This document shows, piece by piece, positions 16,440 through 25,061 of a stretch of 64,000 bases of DNA. How positions within the stretch are numbered: position 1 is the first letter of the stretch; each line of letters begins with the position of its first letter. The translations under genes were made by a program, and so were the position numbers. Under the pieces are notes generated by a model. It did not search any database. It had not been told where the DNA came from and worked only from the letters and a program-made list of their open reading frames with translations. This DNA is from Kitasatospora sp. NBC_01266 (GTDB lineage: Bacteria > Actinomycetota > Actinomycetes > Streptomycetales > Streptomycetaceae): assembly GCF_036242395.1 (NCBI RefSeq), contig NZ_CP108458.1:4650001-4714000 (forward strand), read 5' to 3'.

Positions 16440-17262
16440 GCTCGAATCCCTTCAGAGCCGTGCCGATCACCGCCAGGGAGTCCCTTGGCGACAGGGCCTG
16501 GGCCCTCAGAAGATCGTAGTACGCCTGGCACTTGGCGACGATGCCGTTCTCCTCGATCAACGTGCCTGAGCGGCTGCCTTCTTCATACGCGACGACGGAT
16601 CGGCCGGACAGGGTCAGCAAGGTGAGTGAGCCGCCCGTCTCCGAATGATAGCCAGCCGCGAAAGGCAGGATCTGGAGCGTCACATGCCGCAGTTCGGCGG
16701 TGTTGAGCAGCGCCTGCATCTGATCCCGCATGATGAGCGAGTCGCCGACCGGCCTGCGCAAGGCGACCTCGTCCATGATGAACCAGTAGCGCGGTGGAGT
16801 TGAGCCGTGCAGGCGCGCCTGCTGCTTGATCCGTGCGGCGACCTTCTGGTTGATCTCCTCGTCGGAGGCGAATGGATCGCCCGCCCGAAGGGCCGCTGTT
16901 GCGAAGGCGGGCGTCTGGAGCAGGCCGTGCACGATCTCGGTGTAGCTCTCCAGGAGGGCGGCCTGTGCAGCCAACTCCATGTACCGCCGGTACCGGTTCG
17001 GGAACTCCTCCAACGCCGCCAGCGGAAACAGCCTGCAGAAGTGCCCGTCCGTCCCGAACGCCGCGTCCAGCTTCTCCGACAGCCCCTTCGGCGGCAGCGA
17101 CTCCGCCGTCTCGATCCGCGACAGGTGCGCTTTCGAGAACTTCAGCACCTCCCCCAACTGCGACAGCGACAGCCCCGCCGCCTCGCGGTACCGCCGGAGA
17201 TCCGACCCGTACAGATCCCGTGCCGACCGCTCCGGGAACAGGGGACGAGGTTGGAAGGCCAT
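16411..17262 (-). CDS. XRE-family regulator with DUF5753 domain
   Basis: 283 residues from ATG 17262 (MAFQPRPLFPE), preceded by TTCCAACC-rich DNA with GGAAACACGGAGG further upstream. Residues ~18-75 form a helix-turn-helix (LRRYREAAGLSLSQLGEVL, then SKAHLSRIETAESLPP). The rest is a DUF5753 ligand-type domain (RRYMELAAQAALLESYTEIVHGLLQTPAFATAAL; GSLTLLTLSGRSVVAYEEG). Together with the DUF397 genes it forms the common streptomycete HTH-DUF397 pair, here with three partners. It is divergent from a small operon, with 132 bases between them that should carry both promoters. Confidence 0.9.
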   Translation of the reverse strand: MAFQPRPLFPERSARDLYGSDLRRYREAAGLSLSQLGEVLKFSKAHLSRIETAESLPPKGLSEKLDAAFGTDGHFCRLFPLAALEEFPNRYRRYMELAAQAALLESYTEIVHGLLQTPAFATAALRAGDPFASDEEINQKVAARIKQQARLHGSTPPRYWFIMDEVALRRPVGDSLIMRDQMQALLNTAELRHVTLQILPFAAGYHSETGGSLTLLTLSGRSVVAYEEGSRSGTLIEENGIVAKCQAYYDLLRAQALSPRDSLAVIGTALKGFEHAARSVAEE

Positions 17263-17394
17263 GGCGACGACTCCTCCGTGTTTCCACTCGCGGACGCGGA
17301 ACGGCCCGCTCCTTCCCAGGCTAGCCGCGAAGCGCGACGCTTGAGGCACAGAGCGTGAAATTCATTCGCTCAACTGCACCACGGAGAAATAAAT

Positions 17395-17733
17395 ATGATG
17401 GATCATCAGAAAGACAGGCTGATGCCCGAGTGCCGCTGCCCCGCCAACTGCGGCGGTCGGCCCGAGGCGTCGCGACGGATGAGCCCCGTCTACCCGATCA
17501 TCCGCCCCGGCGGTGCCAAGCCGCCGGCCGATCCCTACCTCCCCTCCCGCAAGGGCGAGTTGGTGTTCGACGCGCTCAACGACCGGCTCGGCGTGCTGAT
17601 GGACCGGGTCGGCCGCCTGATCTACCTGCGGCCCGAGCGAGGAGGCGCCGAGTGGGACGTCGACCAGGACTGGGTGGTCCGCCCGCCCGCCGCCCGCAGC
17701 GATCTCGACGATCGCGAAAGGAAGGCCAAATGA
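17395..17733 (+). CDS. Hypothetical small protein, first gene of a three-gene operon
   Basis: 112 residues. ATG 17395 (an ATGATG pair) has CGGAGA eight bases upstream. The N-terminus contains ECRCPANCGG, a possible metal-binding Cys cluster, followed by YPIIRPGGAKPPADPYLPSRKG and VFDALNDRLGVLMDRVGRL. No signal or membrane segment. Family not recognised. It is coupled by ATGA to the next gene and divergent from the XRE regulator, which may control it. Confidence 0.65.
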   Translation: MMDHQKDRLMPECRCPANCGGRPEASRRMSPVYPIIRPGGAKPPADPYLPSRKGELVFDALNDRLGVLMDRVGRLIYLRPERGGAEWDVDQDWVVRPPAARSDLDDRERKAK

Positions 17734-17933
17734 TCAGCCCCCGCCGCCAAGCGGCCGTCGCCCTGACCGCTTTGACGGATTCCGTCGACGCGGCCAACCT
17801 GGAGATCCCGGATCTCGGTGACGGCTGGGAGATCACGCCCTCGGGAGACGTCCTCGTCCGGCTCCGGCCGCTGACGCTTCCCGAAATCGTGCAACTCGCC
17901 GCCGCCCTCCGTCGATTGGCCCCGCGCACATGA
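17730..17933 (+). CDS. Hypothetical small protein, second gene of the operon
   Basis: 67 residues, soluble, with an amphipathic N-terminal helix (RRQAAVALTALTDSVDAANLE) and a compact WEITPSGDVLVRLRPLTL strand pair. It begins in an ATGA overlap with the previous stop, and GGAAGG lies seven bases before it. Family not recognised. Confidence 0.65.
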   Translation: MISPRRQAAVALTALTDSVDAANLEIPDLGDGWEITPSGDVLVRLRPLTLPEIVQLAAALRRLAPRT

Positions 17934-18130
17934 CAGAACAACAGGAACTCGACCAGTGTGACTTTTCGGGATTCGCACATGAGCTGATGGTGTGCGTCCT
18001 GCTGCGCGGTGGGGAGGACGAGGAAGAGGCGTTCCTGAATGCCCCGCACCGGGTCGCGGCCTATCTGGTCTCGATCTCCGCAGTCGTCATCCTGGTCGGA
18101 TTGCTGTTCGTTCTCCTGGTGTTGTGCTGA
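17930..18130 (+). CDS. Hypothetical small membrane protein, third gene of the operon
   Basis: 66 residues. The first ~40 are acidic and soluble (EQQELDQCDF; GGEDEEEAFLNAPHR) and the C-terminus is one clear membrane helix (VSISAVVILVGLLFVLLVLC). It starts in an ATGA overlap with gene two. A tail-anchored topology with an acidic cytoplasmic head is likely. Function unknown. Confidence 0.65.
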   Translation: MTEQQELDQCDFSGFAHELMVCVLLRGGEDEEEAFLNAPHRVAAYLVSISAVVILVGLLFVLLVLC

Positions 18131-18208
18131 TCCGACGATCGGCCGAAATGCCTGACGGGTGGCGCGCCGCACCGCGCGCCACCCGGACGGCGAAAGTCCG
18201 TCCATACG

Positions 18209-20401
18209 TCAGCCGTTGCTGTCCACCGGAAGCGGCGCGTCATGCCGGGCGCTGGACCGCCAGTCGGAGACCCGGACCAGCGTCTCCAGATAGGCGAGCC
18301 GGAACGGCCCGAGGTCTGCCCGATCGCGCAGGCCAAGGGCAAGTTCGGTCCAGGTCGAGGGCTCGCGGAACGCGTCGGTCCGCAGTGTCCCGGCCGGGAA
18401 GAGCTCGCCGCTGGACAGCGCGATCTCCGGTGTCCGGTCGCCGTCCTGGACGCCGAGCAGCAGCGGAGCCTCGTCCGGGCCGGGACGGGCGGCGATCCGG
18501 ACCTTGCCGTGGTGGGCGGCGGCCAGGTAGCTGACCAGGAAGTCGGTGCCGTCGGCCAGCAGGATCAGCGCGCTGACCAGCTCGTGCCGGAAGTACCGCC
18601 GGGGATTGATGCCGGTGCTGAACTCGCCCTTCGACTTCGCCAGCAGCCCGGCCGGAGGCTCGCCACCGCCGCCGCGCAGCATCTGCTGGAACGCGTCGTG
18701 GCTCTTGCCGAGGTCGTGGTACCTGGCGGCGCGCCGCACGGCGTCCTGCTGGTCCGCCGCGAGGCCCGGCAGCGCGGTGAGCAGCGCGCGGGCCTCCTCC
18801 TCGGTCTCCATCAGGTGCTGGTCGAGGCTGATCCAGGCCGCGCAGGTGAAGTTCCAGTTCGGTGCGCCGATGCCGTCGGTCACCTCGACGGGTGTCGGGC
18901 TCGCGGGCGTCCAGCCCGTCCCGGGGAGGTAGCCGCCGCGCGCGGCGTCCAGCAGTACGGTCCCGCCGGGCCGCAGGTCCTCGGCGGTGGCCTGCCGCCA
19001 GTGGCCGTCCAGCTGGTCACGCAGCCAACCCCGGCCGTCGGCGAGCAGCGGCGCCAACTCGGCGAGCGGCACCGGGCAGAGCTCGGCGCGGCCCGGGTCG
19101 GGCTCGTCCTCGGCGGGCTTCCCGTCGGTCTCCGGACCCCAGGCGCGCCAGGCGACGAGGAGCGCCGCGTCGTCCTCGGCGCAGACCAGCCCAGCGACCT
19201 CGGGCGACTCGGCGGTGGTGTCGAAGAGCGCCAGCAGTTCCGCCCGTTCCAGCGGTTCACCCGGCGCCGGGCGCTCGGCGATCCGCGCCTCGAAGAGCTG
19301 CCCGGCGGTGACCGGCTCGCCCTCGTGCGCGTCCAGCCACTGCTCGACGGCGGGCTGCCGGTCGCCCTCCGGCGGGGTGCACCAGAGCAGGTCGCCGCCC
19401 TCGGGGTGCTCGCCGTGCCGGTTGCAGCGTCCGGCCCGCTGCACCAGCGAGCTCCAGGGGGCGAGTTCGGTCAGCAGGGTGCGGCAGGAGAGGTCCTCGC
19501 CGGCCTCCACCGCGCCGGTGGTGACCACCAGTTCGGCGGGCTCGGGCCGGTCGCCGAGCCGGAAGTGCGGGTGGAGCAGCACGGTCGGCCGCTTGGTGCT
19601 CAGCGCCCGGTGGACGGCGCGGGCGCGCTCCAGGGTGTTGAGCACGGCGACGGTCCGGGTGCCGGGGACGTGGGCGTCGAGCAGGGCCCGCACCAGCTGC
19701 TCGACGTAGCGCTCGGGCGCGAGCTCCAGCCGCCGGACCCGCCGTGCGGCGCCACCGTCGGTGGGGGAGACCCGCACGACTGATCCGTCCGGCCCGTTCG
19801 CGTCCCAGGTCGAGGACATCCAGAGCGTGCGGGTGGGCGCGGCGGTGCCCAGTTGCTCGCGCAGCCGCTGGAGCCGGACGCCGGTCGCGACGGCCGGGCC
19901 GAACAGGTGCAGCTCGTCGAAGACCCACTGCGCGTCATTGTGCAGCAGGCCGTAGGAGACGGCCGCCATCCGCCGGTCGTCGGCGAAGCCGCGCATCAGC
20001 GCCCGGCTGAGCAGCACGTCCTGGGTGCCGACCAGGATCGCGGTGCTTTCCGGGTGCCGCCGCCAGCGGCCGTCCTGGACCGCGCCGCCGGCGAGCAGGT
20101 GCAGCCCGACCTGGTCGGCGAGCCCGAGCCGGTCCAGCCACGTGCGGATCACGGCGGCCGTCTGGTCGGCCAGGCTGCGGGCGGGCAGCACGTAGACCAG
20201 GCGGCGCGGCGTCTGCTCGGGGGCGGTGACCAGGCGGCGGTGCAGCCAGGGCAGCACGGCGGCCACGGTCTTGCCCGCGCCGGTGGGTGCCTGGAGCAGA
20301 CCGGGCAGGCCCTCGGCGGCCAGCCGGGCCTGGTAGGGGTAGGGGGCGTGGCCGGTCGCCTGCCGTACGAAATCCGCGAAGTCCTTGAACTGGTCCGCCA
20401 T
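18209..20401 (-). CDS. cas3: Orphan Cas3-type helicase-nuclease with C-terminal HD domain
   Basis: 730 residues from ATG 20401, preceded by GAGGGGAG. Superfamily 2 helicase motifs come first: Walker A APTGAGKT (~residue 40), DELH in WVFDELHLF, SST in LWMSSTW, then a helicase C domain with VVTTGAVEAGEDL and SLVQRAGRCNRHGE. The HD nuclease motifs come last: RRAARYHDLGKSHDAF and AAHHGKVR. The helicase-then-HD order is that of type I-G (formerly I-U) Cas3; most other Cas3 proteins have HD first. No cas5, cas7, cas8, adaptation gene or repeat array is visible anywhere in the window. It may serve a distant CRISPR locus, be a relic, or work in another defence pathway. Key motifs look intact. Confidence 0.85.
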   Translation of the reverse strand: MADQFKDFADFVRQATGHAPYPYQARLAAEGLPGLLQAPTGAGKTVAAVLPWLHRRLVTAPEQTPRRLVYVLPARSLADQTAAVIRTWLDRLGLADQVGLHLLAGGAVQDGRWRRHPESTAILVGTQDVLLSRALMRGFADDRRMAAVSYGLLHNDAQWVFDELHLFGPAVATGVRLQRLREQLGTAAPTRTLWMSSTWDANGPDGSVVRVSPTDGGAARRVRRLELAPERYVEQLVRALLDAHVPGTRTVAVLNTLERARAVHRALSTKRPTVLLHPHFRLGDRPEPAELVVTTGAVEAGEDLSCRTLLTELAPWSSLVQRAGRCNRHGEHPEGGDLLWCTPPEGDRQPAVEQWLDAHEGEPVTAGQLFEARIAERPAPGEPLERAELLALFDTTAESPEVAGLVCAEDDAALLVAWRAWGPETDGKPAEDEPDPGRAELCPVPLAELAPLLADGRGWLRDQLDGHWRQATAEDLRPGGTVLLDAARGGYLPGTGWTPASPTPVEVTDGIGAPNWNFTCAAWISLDQHLMETEEEARALLTALPGLAADQQDAVRRAARYHDLGKSHDAFQQMLRGGGGEPPAGLLAKSKGEFSTGINPRRYFRHELVSALILLADGTDFLVSYLAAAHHGKVRIAARPGPDEAPLLLGVQDGDRTPEIALSSGELFPAGTLRTDAFREPSTWTELALGLRDRADLGPFRLAYLETLVRVSDWRSSARHDAPLPVDSNG

Positions 20402-20436
20402 TGCTCGCGACTCCCCTCGACTTGGCCTCACACCTT

Positions 20437-20462
20437 AGACGCACCAATGAGACGCACCAATG
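20437..20462. repeat. Exact 13-base tandem repeat upstream of the cas3-like gene
   Basis: AGACGCACCAATG occurs twice head to tail (20437-20449, 20450-20462), 36 bases before the cas3 start and about 100 before the FrnE-like gene. Two copies only. A regulator site in the divergent promoter is possible. Confidence 0.6.
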
Positions 20463-20564
20463 GCGAAGATCCGATGAAACGCTGAGCCGCGCGGGAATGC
20501 GGAGTCGGACATATCGGTTCAGACTCCACGTTCGCCCGTCAGTGCATCGAAGGAGCCACTCCCC

Positions 20565-21275
20565 ATGAAGGTCGAGATCTACAGCGACATCGCCTGCCCG
20601 TGGTGCTACATCGGCAAGCGCCGCTTCGATCAAGCCCTGGAGCGGTTCGAGGGCAAGGACGAGGTCGAGGTGATCTACCGCCCCTACCAGCTGGTCCCGG
20701 ACGCCCCGGCCACCGCCAGCCCGCACCGCGCCTGGCTCGCCGAGCGGTACGGGCCGCAGTCGCGGGCGATGGACGACCGGGTGACCGAGCTCGGCAGGGC
20801 CGAGGGCATCGACTACGACTTCGACGCCGCGCTGCACGCCAACACCTTCCTCGGGCACCGGCTGCTGCACCTGGCCGAGGCGGAGTACGGCCCGGCGGTC
20901 CAGGGCGTGCTCAAGGAGGCGCTGCTCAAGGCGCACTTCACCGACGGGGTGGACGTCGGCGATCCGGCCGCGCTCACCGAGGTCGCGGTGGCGGCCGGTC
21001 TCGACCGGCAGCGGGTGACCGAGTACCTGGCGGGCGACGAGGGCGAGGACGAGGTGCGCCACCAGCTCGCCGAGGCGCGGCAGCTGGGGATCAGCGCGGT
21101 GCCGACGTTCGTCTTCGAGGGTCAGTGGGCCGTGCAGGGCGGGCAGGAGGCGGAGATGTTCCTCCAGGTGCTGCGGCAGGTGGCGGCCGAGGAGCAGAAC
21201 GCCGCGCAGCCGCACACCGCGCAGCCGCACACCGCTGACGGCGAGGCGTGCGCGGACGGCAGCTGCGCGATCTGA
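20565..21275 (+). CDS. FrnE-like DsbA-family oxidoreductase
   Basis: 236 residues. It starts MKVEIYSDIACPWCYIGK, giving the CPWC thioredoxin-fold active site at residues 11-14. The inserted helical domain (HRAWLAERYGPQSRAMDDRV; ALHANTFLGHRLLHLAE) and the cis-Pro segment ISAVPTFVFEGQWAVQGGQ are typical of the FrnE/polyketide-isomerase-like branch. A C-terminal tail adds CADGSC, a possible extra redox or metal pair, after a short HTAQPHTA repeat. It is cytoplasmic (no signal). GAAGGAGC precedes the ATG. It is probably a stress or disulfide-handling enzyme. Confidence 0.88.
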   Translation: MKVEIYSDIACPWCYIGKRRFDQALERFEGKDEVEVIYRPYQLVPDAPATASPHRAWLAERYGPQSRAMDDRVTELGRAEGIDYDFDAALHANTFLGHRLLHLAEAEYGPAVQGVLKEALLKAHFTDGVDVGDPAALTEVAVAAGLDRQRVTEYLAGDEGEDEVRHQLAEARQLGISAVPTFVFEGQWAVQGGQEAEMFLQVLRQVAAEEQNAAQPHTAQPHTADGEACADGSCAI

Positions 21276-21288
21276 ATCCGGCGGTGCG

Positions 21289-23532
21289 TCAGCAGGTGAA
21301 CCGTGCGTTCGCCCAGTCCGCGATGTTCCCGGCCGACCAGAAGCCGTCCACCGGCGTGACCACCAGCCGGATCTGGTGCTGCCCGGCCAGCGGCACGTGG
21401 ACCGGGACCGGCGGGTCACCGGCCCGCAGCACGGGCGAGGACCAGAGCGCGGTCTGATCGTCCCCGGTGACCGTGAACCGCACGGCACCCGGGGCGATCG
21501 TCAGGTCGTCCAGCCCGGCCACGCTCTCGTAGGCGGTGCAGGCCCGGTTGAGGTCGATCGCCACCGTCGACGGCGCGTGCACGCTGACCCCGCGCGGGTA
21601 GGACTCGCCGCCCACCCAGAGGTTGTCGCGCTGGAGCAGCCAACCGCTGCTGTCCCGGCGGCTGATGCTCGGGCCCGGCGATGGGGCGCGGTCCGAGCCC
21701 TTGCTGAACGGGAGTTCGTCCATCCAGTAGCTGGTCAGCGGGGTGGGGACGGGCGTGGGCAGCACCGGCGGGACGACCGGCGGGGTGGGCGCGGCCTGGG
21801 TCGGGAGCGGTGGGGTGGGAATCGGCGGCAGCGTCGGGGTCGGCACCGGCGGCAGGGTGGGGAGCGGCGGCGGAGTGGGGGCCGGCGTGGGTGTGGGGGT
21901 CGGCCGGGGGGTGGGTGCGGCCTTCGGGGTGGGCTTGGGCGCCGGGGCGCGCTTCGCCGGCGGGGGTGGGGTCGGCGTCGGGGTGGGCGGCCGCGGGGTC
22001 GGGGTGGGCTTGGGCGCCGGGGGCGGGGGAGTCGGGCGGGCCGGGGCGCTGGGGCTGGGCGGCGGCGCGGCGATGGGGGGTGCGGGGTCGGGGGAGCCGG
22101 TCAGCGCGTAGGCGACGGCGGCGACGGTGGCCACGGCCACGGCGGCGGCGATGCCCGCCTTGGCCACGGTGCCCAGTCCCTCGCCGGCGACGGCGGCGCC
22201 ACCGGAGGAACCACCACCGGCCGCTCCTGCGCCGGCTGCGCCCGCGCCTGCTCCCGCTGCGCCTGCTCCCGCGCCCGCTGCGCCCGCGCCCGCCGTGCCG
22301 CCGCTCGCGGCCGCCGCACCGCCCGCCGCGGCGCCGCCGGCCACCGCGCCGGCGCCGAGCGCCGCCGCGATCGCCGAGAAGGTGCCCGCGCCGATCCAGA
22401 CCAGCACGCCGCCGGGCAGCAGCAGCCGCAGCGCGTGGTTGAGTTCAACCAGCTCCAGCAGCGCGGCGGTACACCGCTCGCAGCCGCGCAGGTGCTCGCC
22501 GACCTCGGTGGCGGCCCGCTTGCGCAGCGCGCCGCGGGCGTAGCTCCCGAGCCGGTTGGCGTACTCCTCGCAGCCCTGCGCCTGGCTGTCCGAGACGTGC
22601 GCCTGCAGGAAGCCGGCCGCCAGCCGGGAGCGGGCCCGGTGCGCCTGCACGGCGGTGGCGTTGGCGGTCTTGCCGAGCAGCACGGCCACGGTCTTCGGCG
22701 ACTCCTGCTCGACCACGGTGTGCCAGAGCAGCACCCGGTCGTCCTCGGGGAGTTCGGTGAAGGCCCGCATCACCATGCGCTGGTCGGCCAGCGCCATCGC
22801 CCAGGCGTCCGCGCCCGGGTCGGCCAGGTCGAACTCGATCGAGGTGGCGGCGGTGGACTGGCTGAAGCTGCCGAAGTCGTCCACCAGTTGCTCCCGGCGC
22901 TCGCCGCGGGTCCAGGCGGCGGCGATGTTGCGGACCGCCGTCAGCAGGTAGGCGCGGACCGCGAACTCCGGTCCCTTGCCCGCCTTCAGCGCCTGCAAGG
23001 TGCGGGCGAAGACCTCGCCGGCCAGGTCCTCGGCGGTGAAGCTGTCCCGGCAGCAGCCGCGGGCGTAGCGGCGCACGGCCTCGGCGTGCCGGCGGTAGAT
23101 CTCCTCGTACGCGGTGTCGTCGCCGGCCCGCACCAGGGCCGTCAACTCGGCGTCGGAGGGCGGGCGCTCGCCGTCCACCGGATCGGCGGGGGGCGGCACC
23201 AGGGCAACCGGCAGGTCGAGTTCCGGATCCAGCGCGGACTCGCCGGACGGAGTGCCCGACTCGATCCGGTGCGCCACGAACGCCTCGGGGGTCACGCTGC
23301 CCTGCCCGGCGACGGCCTGTCCGGGCACCCGCCCGGTGACCGGCGCGCCGCCGTGGGGCGTGTCGGTGCGGTAGGGGGAGTCGGTCAGCGATTCGCGGGA
23401 GGGGGCGCCGCCCTGGCCCGGCACCTGGCCGGCGGCGGACTCCGCGCCGGGCTCGGTGCCGCGTTCGGTACCGCCGGCGCCGTGTTCCGTGCCGCGCTCG
23501 CTGCCGCGCTCGTTCTGCTCCTCGGCGGTCAT
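21289..23532 (-). CDS. ECF sigma factor fused to zinc-finger, membrane helix and NPCBM carbohydrate-binding domain
   Basis: 747 residues from ATG 23532 (GGAG seven bases before). Residues ~1-125 are low complexity. About 125-300 are sigma region 2 (DTAYEEIYRRHAEAVRRYARG; FTAEDLAGEVFARTLQAL) and region 4-like (LPEDDRVLLWHTVVEQESPKTVAVLLGKT). Then come an anti-sigma-like zinc finger (HLRGCERC), Ala/Gly-rich hydrophobic segments near residues 390-410 and 455-480, a long Pro/Thr linker, and a C-terminal NPCBM domain (YPRGVSVHAPSTVAIDLNR; FWSAGNIADWANARFTC). It matches the ECF53-type layout as I recall it: sigma, brake and outside sensor in one chain. Release by proteolysis would be needed for it to reach promoters. 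No partner anti-sigma gene is adjacent. Confidence 0.87.
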   Translation of the reverse strand: MTAEEQNERGSERGTEHGAGGTERGTEPGAESAAGQVPGQGGAPSRESLTDSPYRTDTPHGGAPVTGRVPGQAVAGQGSVTPEAFVAHRIESGTPSGESALDPELDLPVALVPPPADPVDGERPPSDAELTALVRAGDDTAYEEIYRRHAEAVRRYARGCCRDSFTAEDLAGEVFARTLQALKAGKGPEFAVRAYLLTAVRNIAAAWTRGERREQLVDDFGSFSQSTAATSIEFDLADPGADAWAMALADQRMVMRAFTELPEDDRVLLWHTVVEQESPKTVAVLLGKTANATAVQAHRARSRLAAGFLQAHVSDSQAQGCEEYANRLGSYARGALRKRAATEVGEHLRGCERCTAALLELVELNHALRLLLPGGVLVWIGAGTFSAIAAALGAGAVAGGAAAGGAAAASGGTAGAGAAGAGAGAAGAGAGAAGAGAAGGGSSGGAAVAGEGLGTVAKAGIAAAVAVATVAAVAYALTGSPDPAPPIAAPPPSPSAPARPTPPPPAPKPTPTPRPPTPTPTPPPPAKRAPAPKPTPKAAPTPRPTPTPTPAPTPPPLPTLPPVPTPTLPPIPTPPLPTQAAPTPPVVPPVLPTPVPTPLTSYWMDELPFSKGSDRAPSPGPSISRRDSSGWLLQRDNLWVGGESYPRGVSVHAPSTVAIDLNRACTAYESVAGLDDLTIAPGAVRFTVTGDDQTALWSSPVLRAGDPPVPVHVPLAGQHQIRLVVTPVDGFWSAGNIADWANARFTC

Positions 23533-23893
23533 CGGCCCGCTCCGTCCGTTGCGTGGGCCGGAGCCGCCAGGGGAGCCGCCACCGGGGGCGCACAGCGTTG
23601 ACTGGCGTGCTGCGATGCGCCGTCGCCTGCTCCGGCGTGCGCGGCGGTCGCGGCACCGCGAAGGGTGCGCACCGGGACATTGGCTCCAACCACGGCCAAA
23701 GAATGGCATAGCGACGGGTGCTCCGGAAGCTGTGGACCACTCGACCCACTCTTCCGGGGAAGCGTCCGAGGTCCGCTTCCCCTGCTCCGGCGACGCCAGT
23801 TGACGCCAGGTTGACGTCCGGTGCCCGGTGCTGGACGACGCGCGCCGCACGGCCGCCGCACCGGCCCGGGAGCGTCGCGTCGGTCCTCGGGGC
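23533..23893. other. Intergenic region with no recognised gene
   Basis: About 360 bases between the TetR stop and the ECF sigma start. No credible coding frame or RNA structure was seen. It must hold the promoter of the sigma gene. Confidence 0.5.
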
Positions 23894-24691
23894 TCACACG
23901 GCCCGCAGACCGTCCAGCAGGATCCGCAGCAGTCTTTCGGCGGGCTCCGCGCCCGCTGCGGCCGCCGCCGCACCGCGCCCGATCGAGGGCGGCACCGCCG
24001 CCGTCAGCACCAGCACGATCTCCGAGACCGTGACCCCGGGCCGCAGTTCACCGGCGGCCGCCGCCCTGGCCACCAGTGCGGCCAGTAACTGGAGCAGCAA
24101 CTGCGGGTCGGCGTCCGGCACCCCGCTCGCGCCGGGCGGCTCGAGCAGCTGGCCGCCGCCCAGTCCGCCGCCGGGGGGCAGCCGCTGCTCGGGCACCCGG
24201 GCCAGCTCCTCGGCGTAGTCGAAGGCCTCCGGCGGCAGCAGCCGCCCGGCCCCGGTGCCGACCGCCGTGGCCAGGTAGCCCGCCAGCGCGTCCCACGGCC
24301 GGGCCGGCCCGTAGAGCGCCTCCCGGGCCCGCGCCGTCAGCCAGGCCACCTCCTCGGCGGCGATCCGCTGGACCAGCACCTCCTTGCTCGGGAAGCGCCG
24401 GTAGACGGTGCCGACCCCCACCCCGGCCCGCCGCGCCACCTCCTCCATCGGTGCGTCGTAACCGAGTTCGCCGAACACCTCGCGGGCGGCGCGCAGCACG
24501 CTCTCCAGATTGCGCCGCGCATCCACCCGCAACCGTGGTCCGCCCGCCCGCCGTTCCGTCACCGGTGGCAGCTGACCGGCCGCCGACCGGTGCGGGACGG
24601 GCAGCGGCACGCGCTGCTCCGGCACCGGGCCCGCCCCCTCACCCAGCTGCGGCACAGCCGGTTCGCCCAGCAGGTGATCCTGATCGTTCAA
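23894..24691 (-). CDS. TetR-family transcriptional regulator
   Basis: 265 residues from TTG 24691 (GGGAGGG upstream); an ATG far upstream at 24826 gives a less natural head. Residues ~60-105 form the TetR DNA-binding domain: ARRNLESVLRAAREVFGELGYDAPMEEVARRAGVGVGTVYRRFPSKE, with the usual GVGVGTVYRRFPSKE recognition helix. The ligand domain is Ala/Gly/Leu-rich, ends LLRILLDGLRAV, and is typical of SACE_7040-type or MarR-like drug/lipid sensors. It is divergent from the NADH dehydrogenase gene, whose promoter it may control; this is inferred from position only. Confidence 0.88.
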   Translation of the reverse strand: MNDQDHLLGEPAVPQLGEGAGPVPEQRVPLPVPHRSAAGQLPPVTERRAGGPRLRVDARRNLESVLRAAREVFGELGYDAPMEEVARRAGVGVGTVYRRFPSKEVLVQRIAAEEVAWLTARAREALYGPARPWDALAGYLATAVGTGAGRLLPPEAFDYAEELARVPEQRLPPGGGLGGGQLLEPPGASGVPDADPQLLLQLLAALVARAAAAGELRPGVTVSEIVLVLTAAVPPSIGRGAAAAAAGAEPAERLLRILLDGLRAV

Positions 24692-25061
24692 TCCCAACCC
24701 TCCCCCGGAGGAGCCCCTGTCCGGGCTCTCGTGCGAAGTCGTCGCAGCCGTCCGTGACCTGCACGGGTCCAGCCCCCAGCACCCGGCCCCCGCGCGGTCG
24801 CCGGCCCCTCGCGCGGGGCGGCTCATCTCCCGGACGGGCGAGAATCATCCGCGGACTACCCTTCCCCGTTTCAGGCTCGGGCAGTCGGGCTGGTCGGCCA
24901 ACGGTAAATCAGGCCGTAATGGATTCACCACCCGGGGTGACGGCTTTTCGGGCGTGTCGTACCGGGCGCCACCCCGTGCACCACCCGCTCCGGACCCCCG
25001 GCAGCCCCACCCGAATCCCGTACGCACTGTGGACAAGAGGCCCCTCGGCAGGGCGTCATGG

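Noticed and set aside
20432-20564. CRISPR array beside the cas3-like gene
   Set aside because: Only a 13-base repeat present twice without spacers; no array anywhere in the window.
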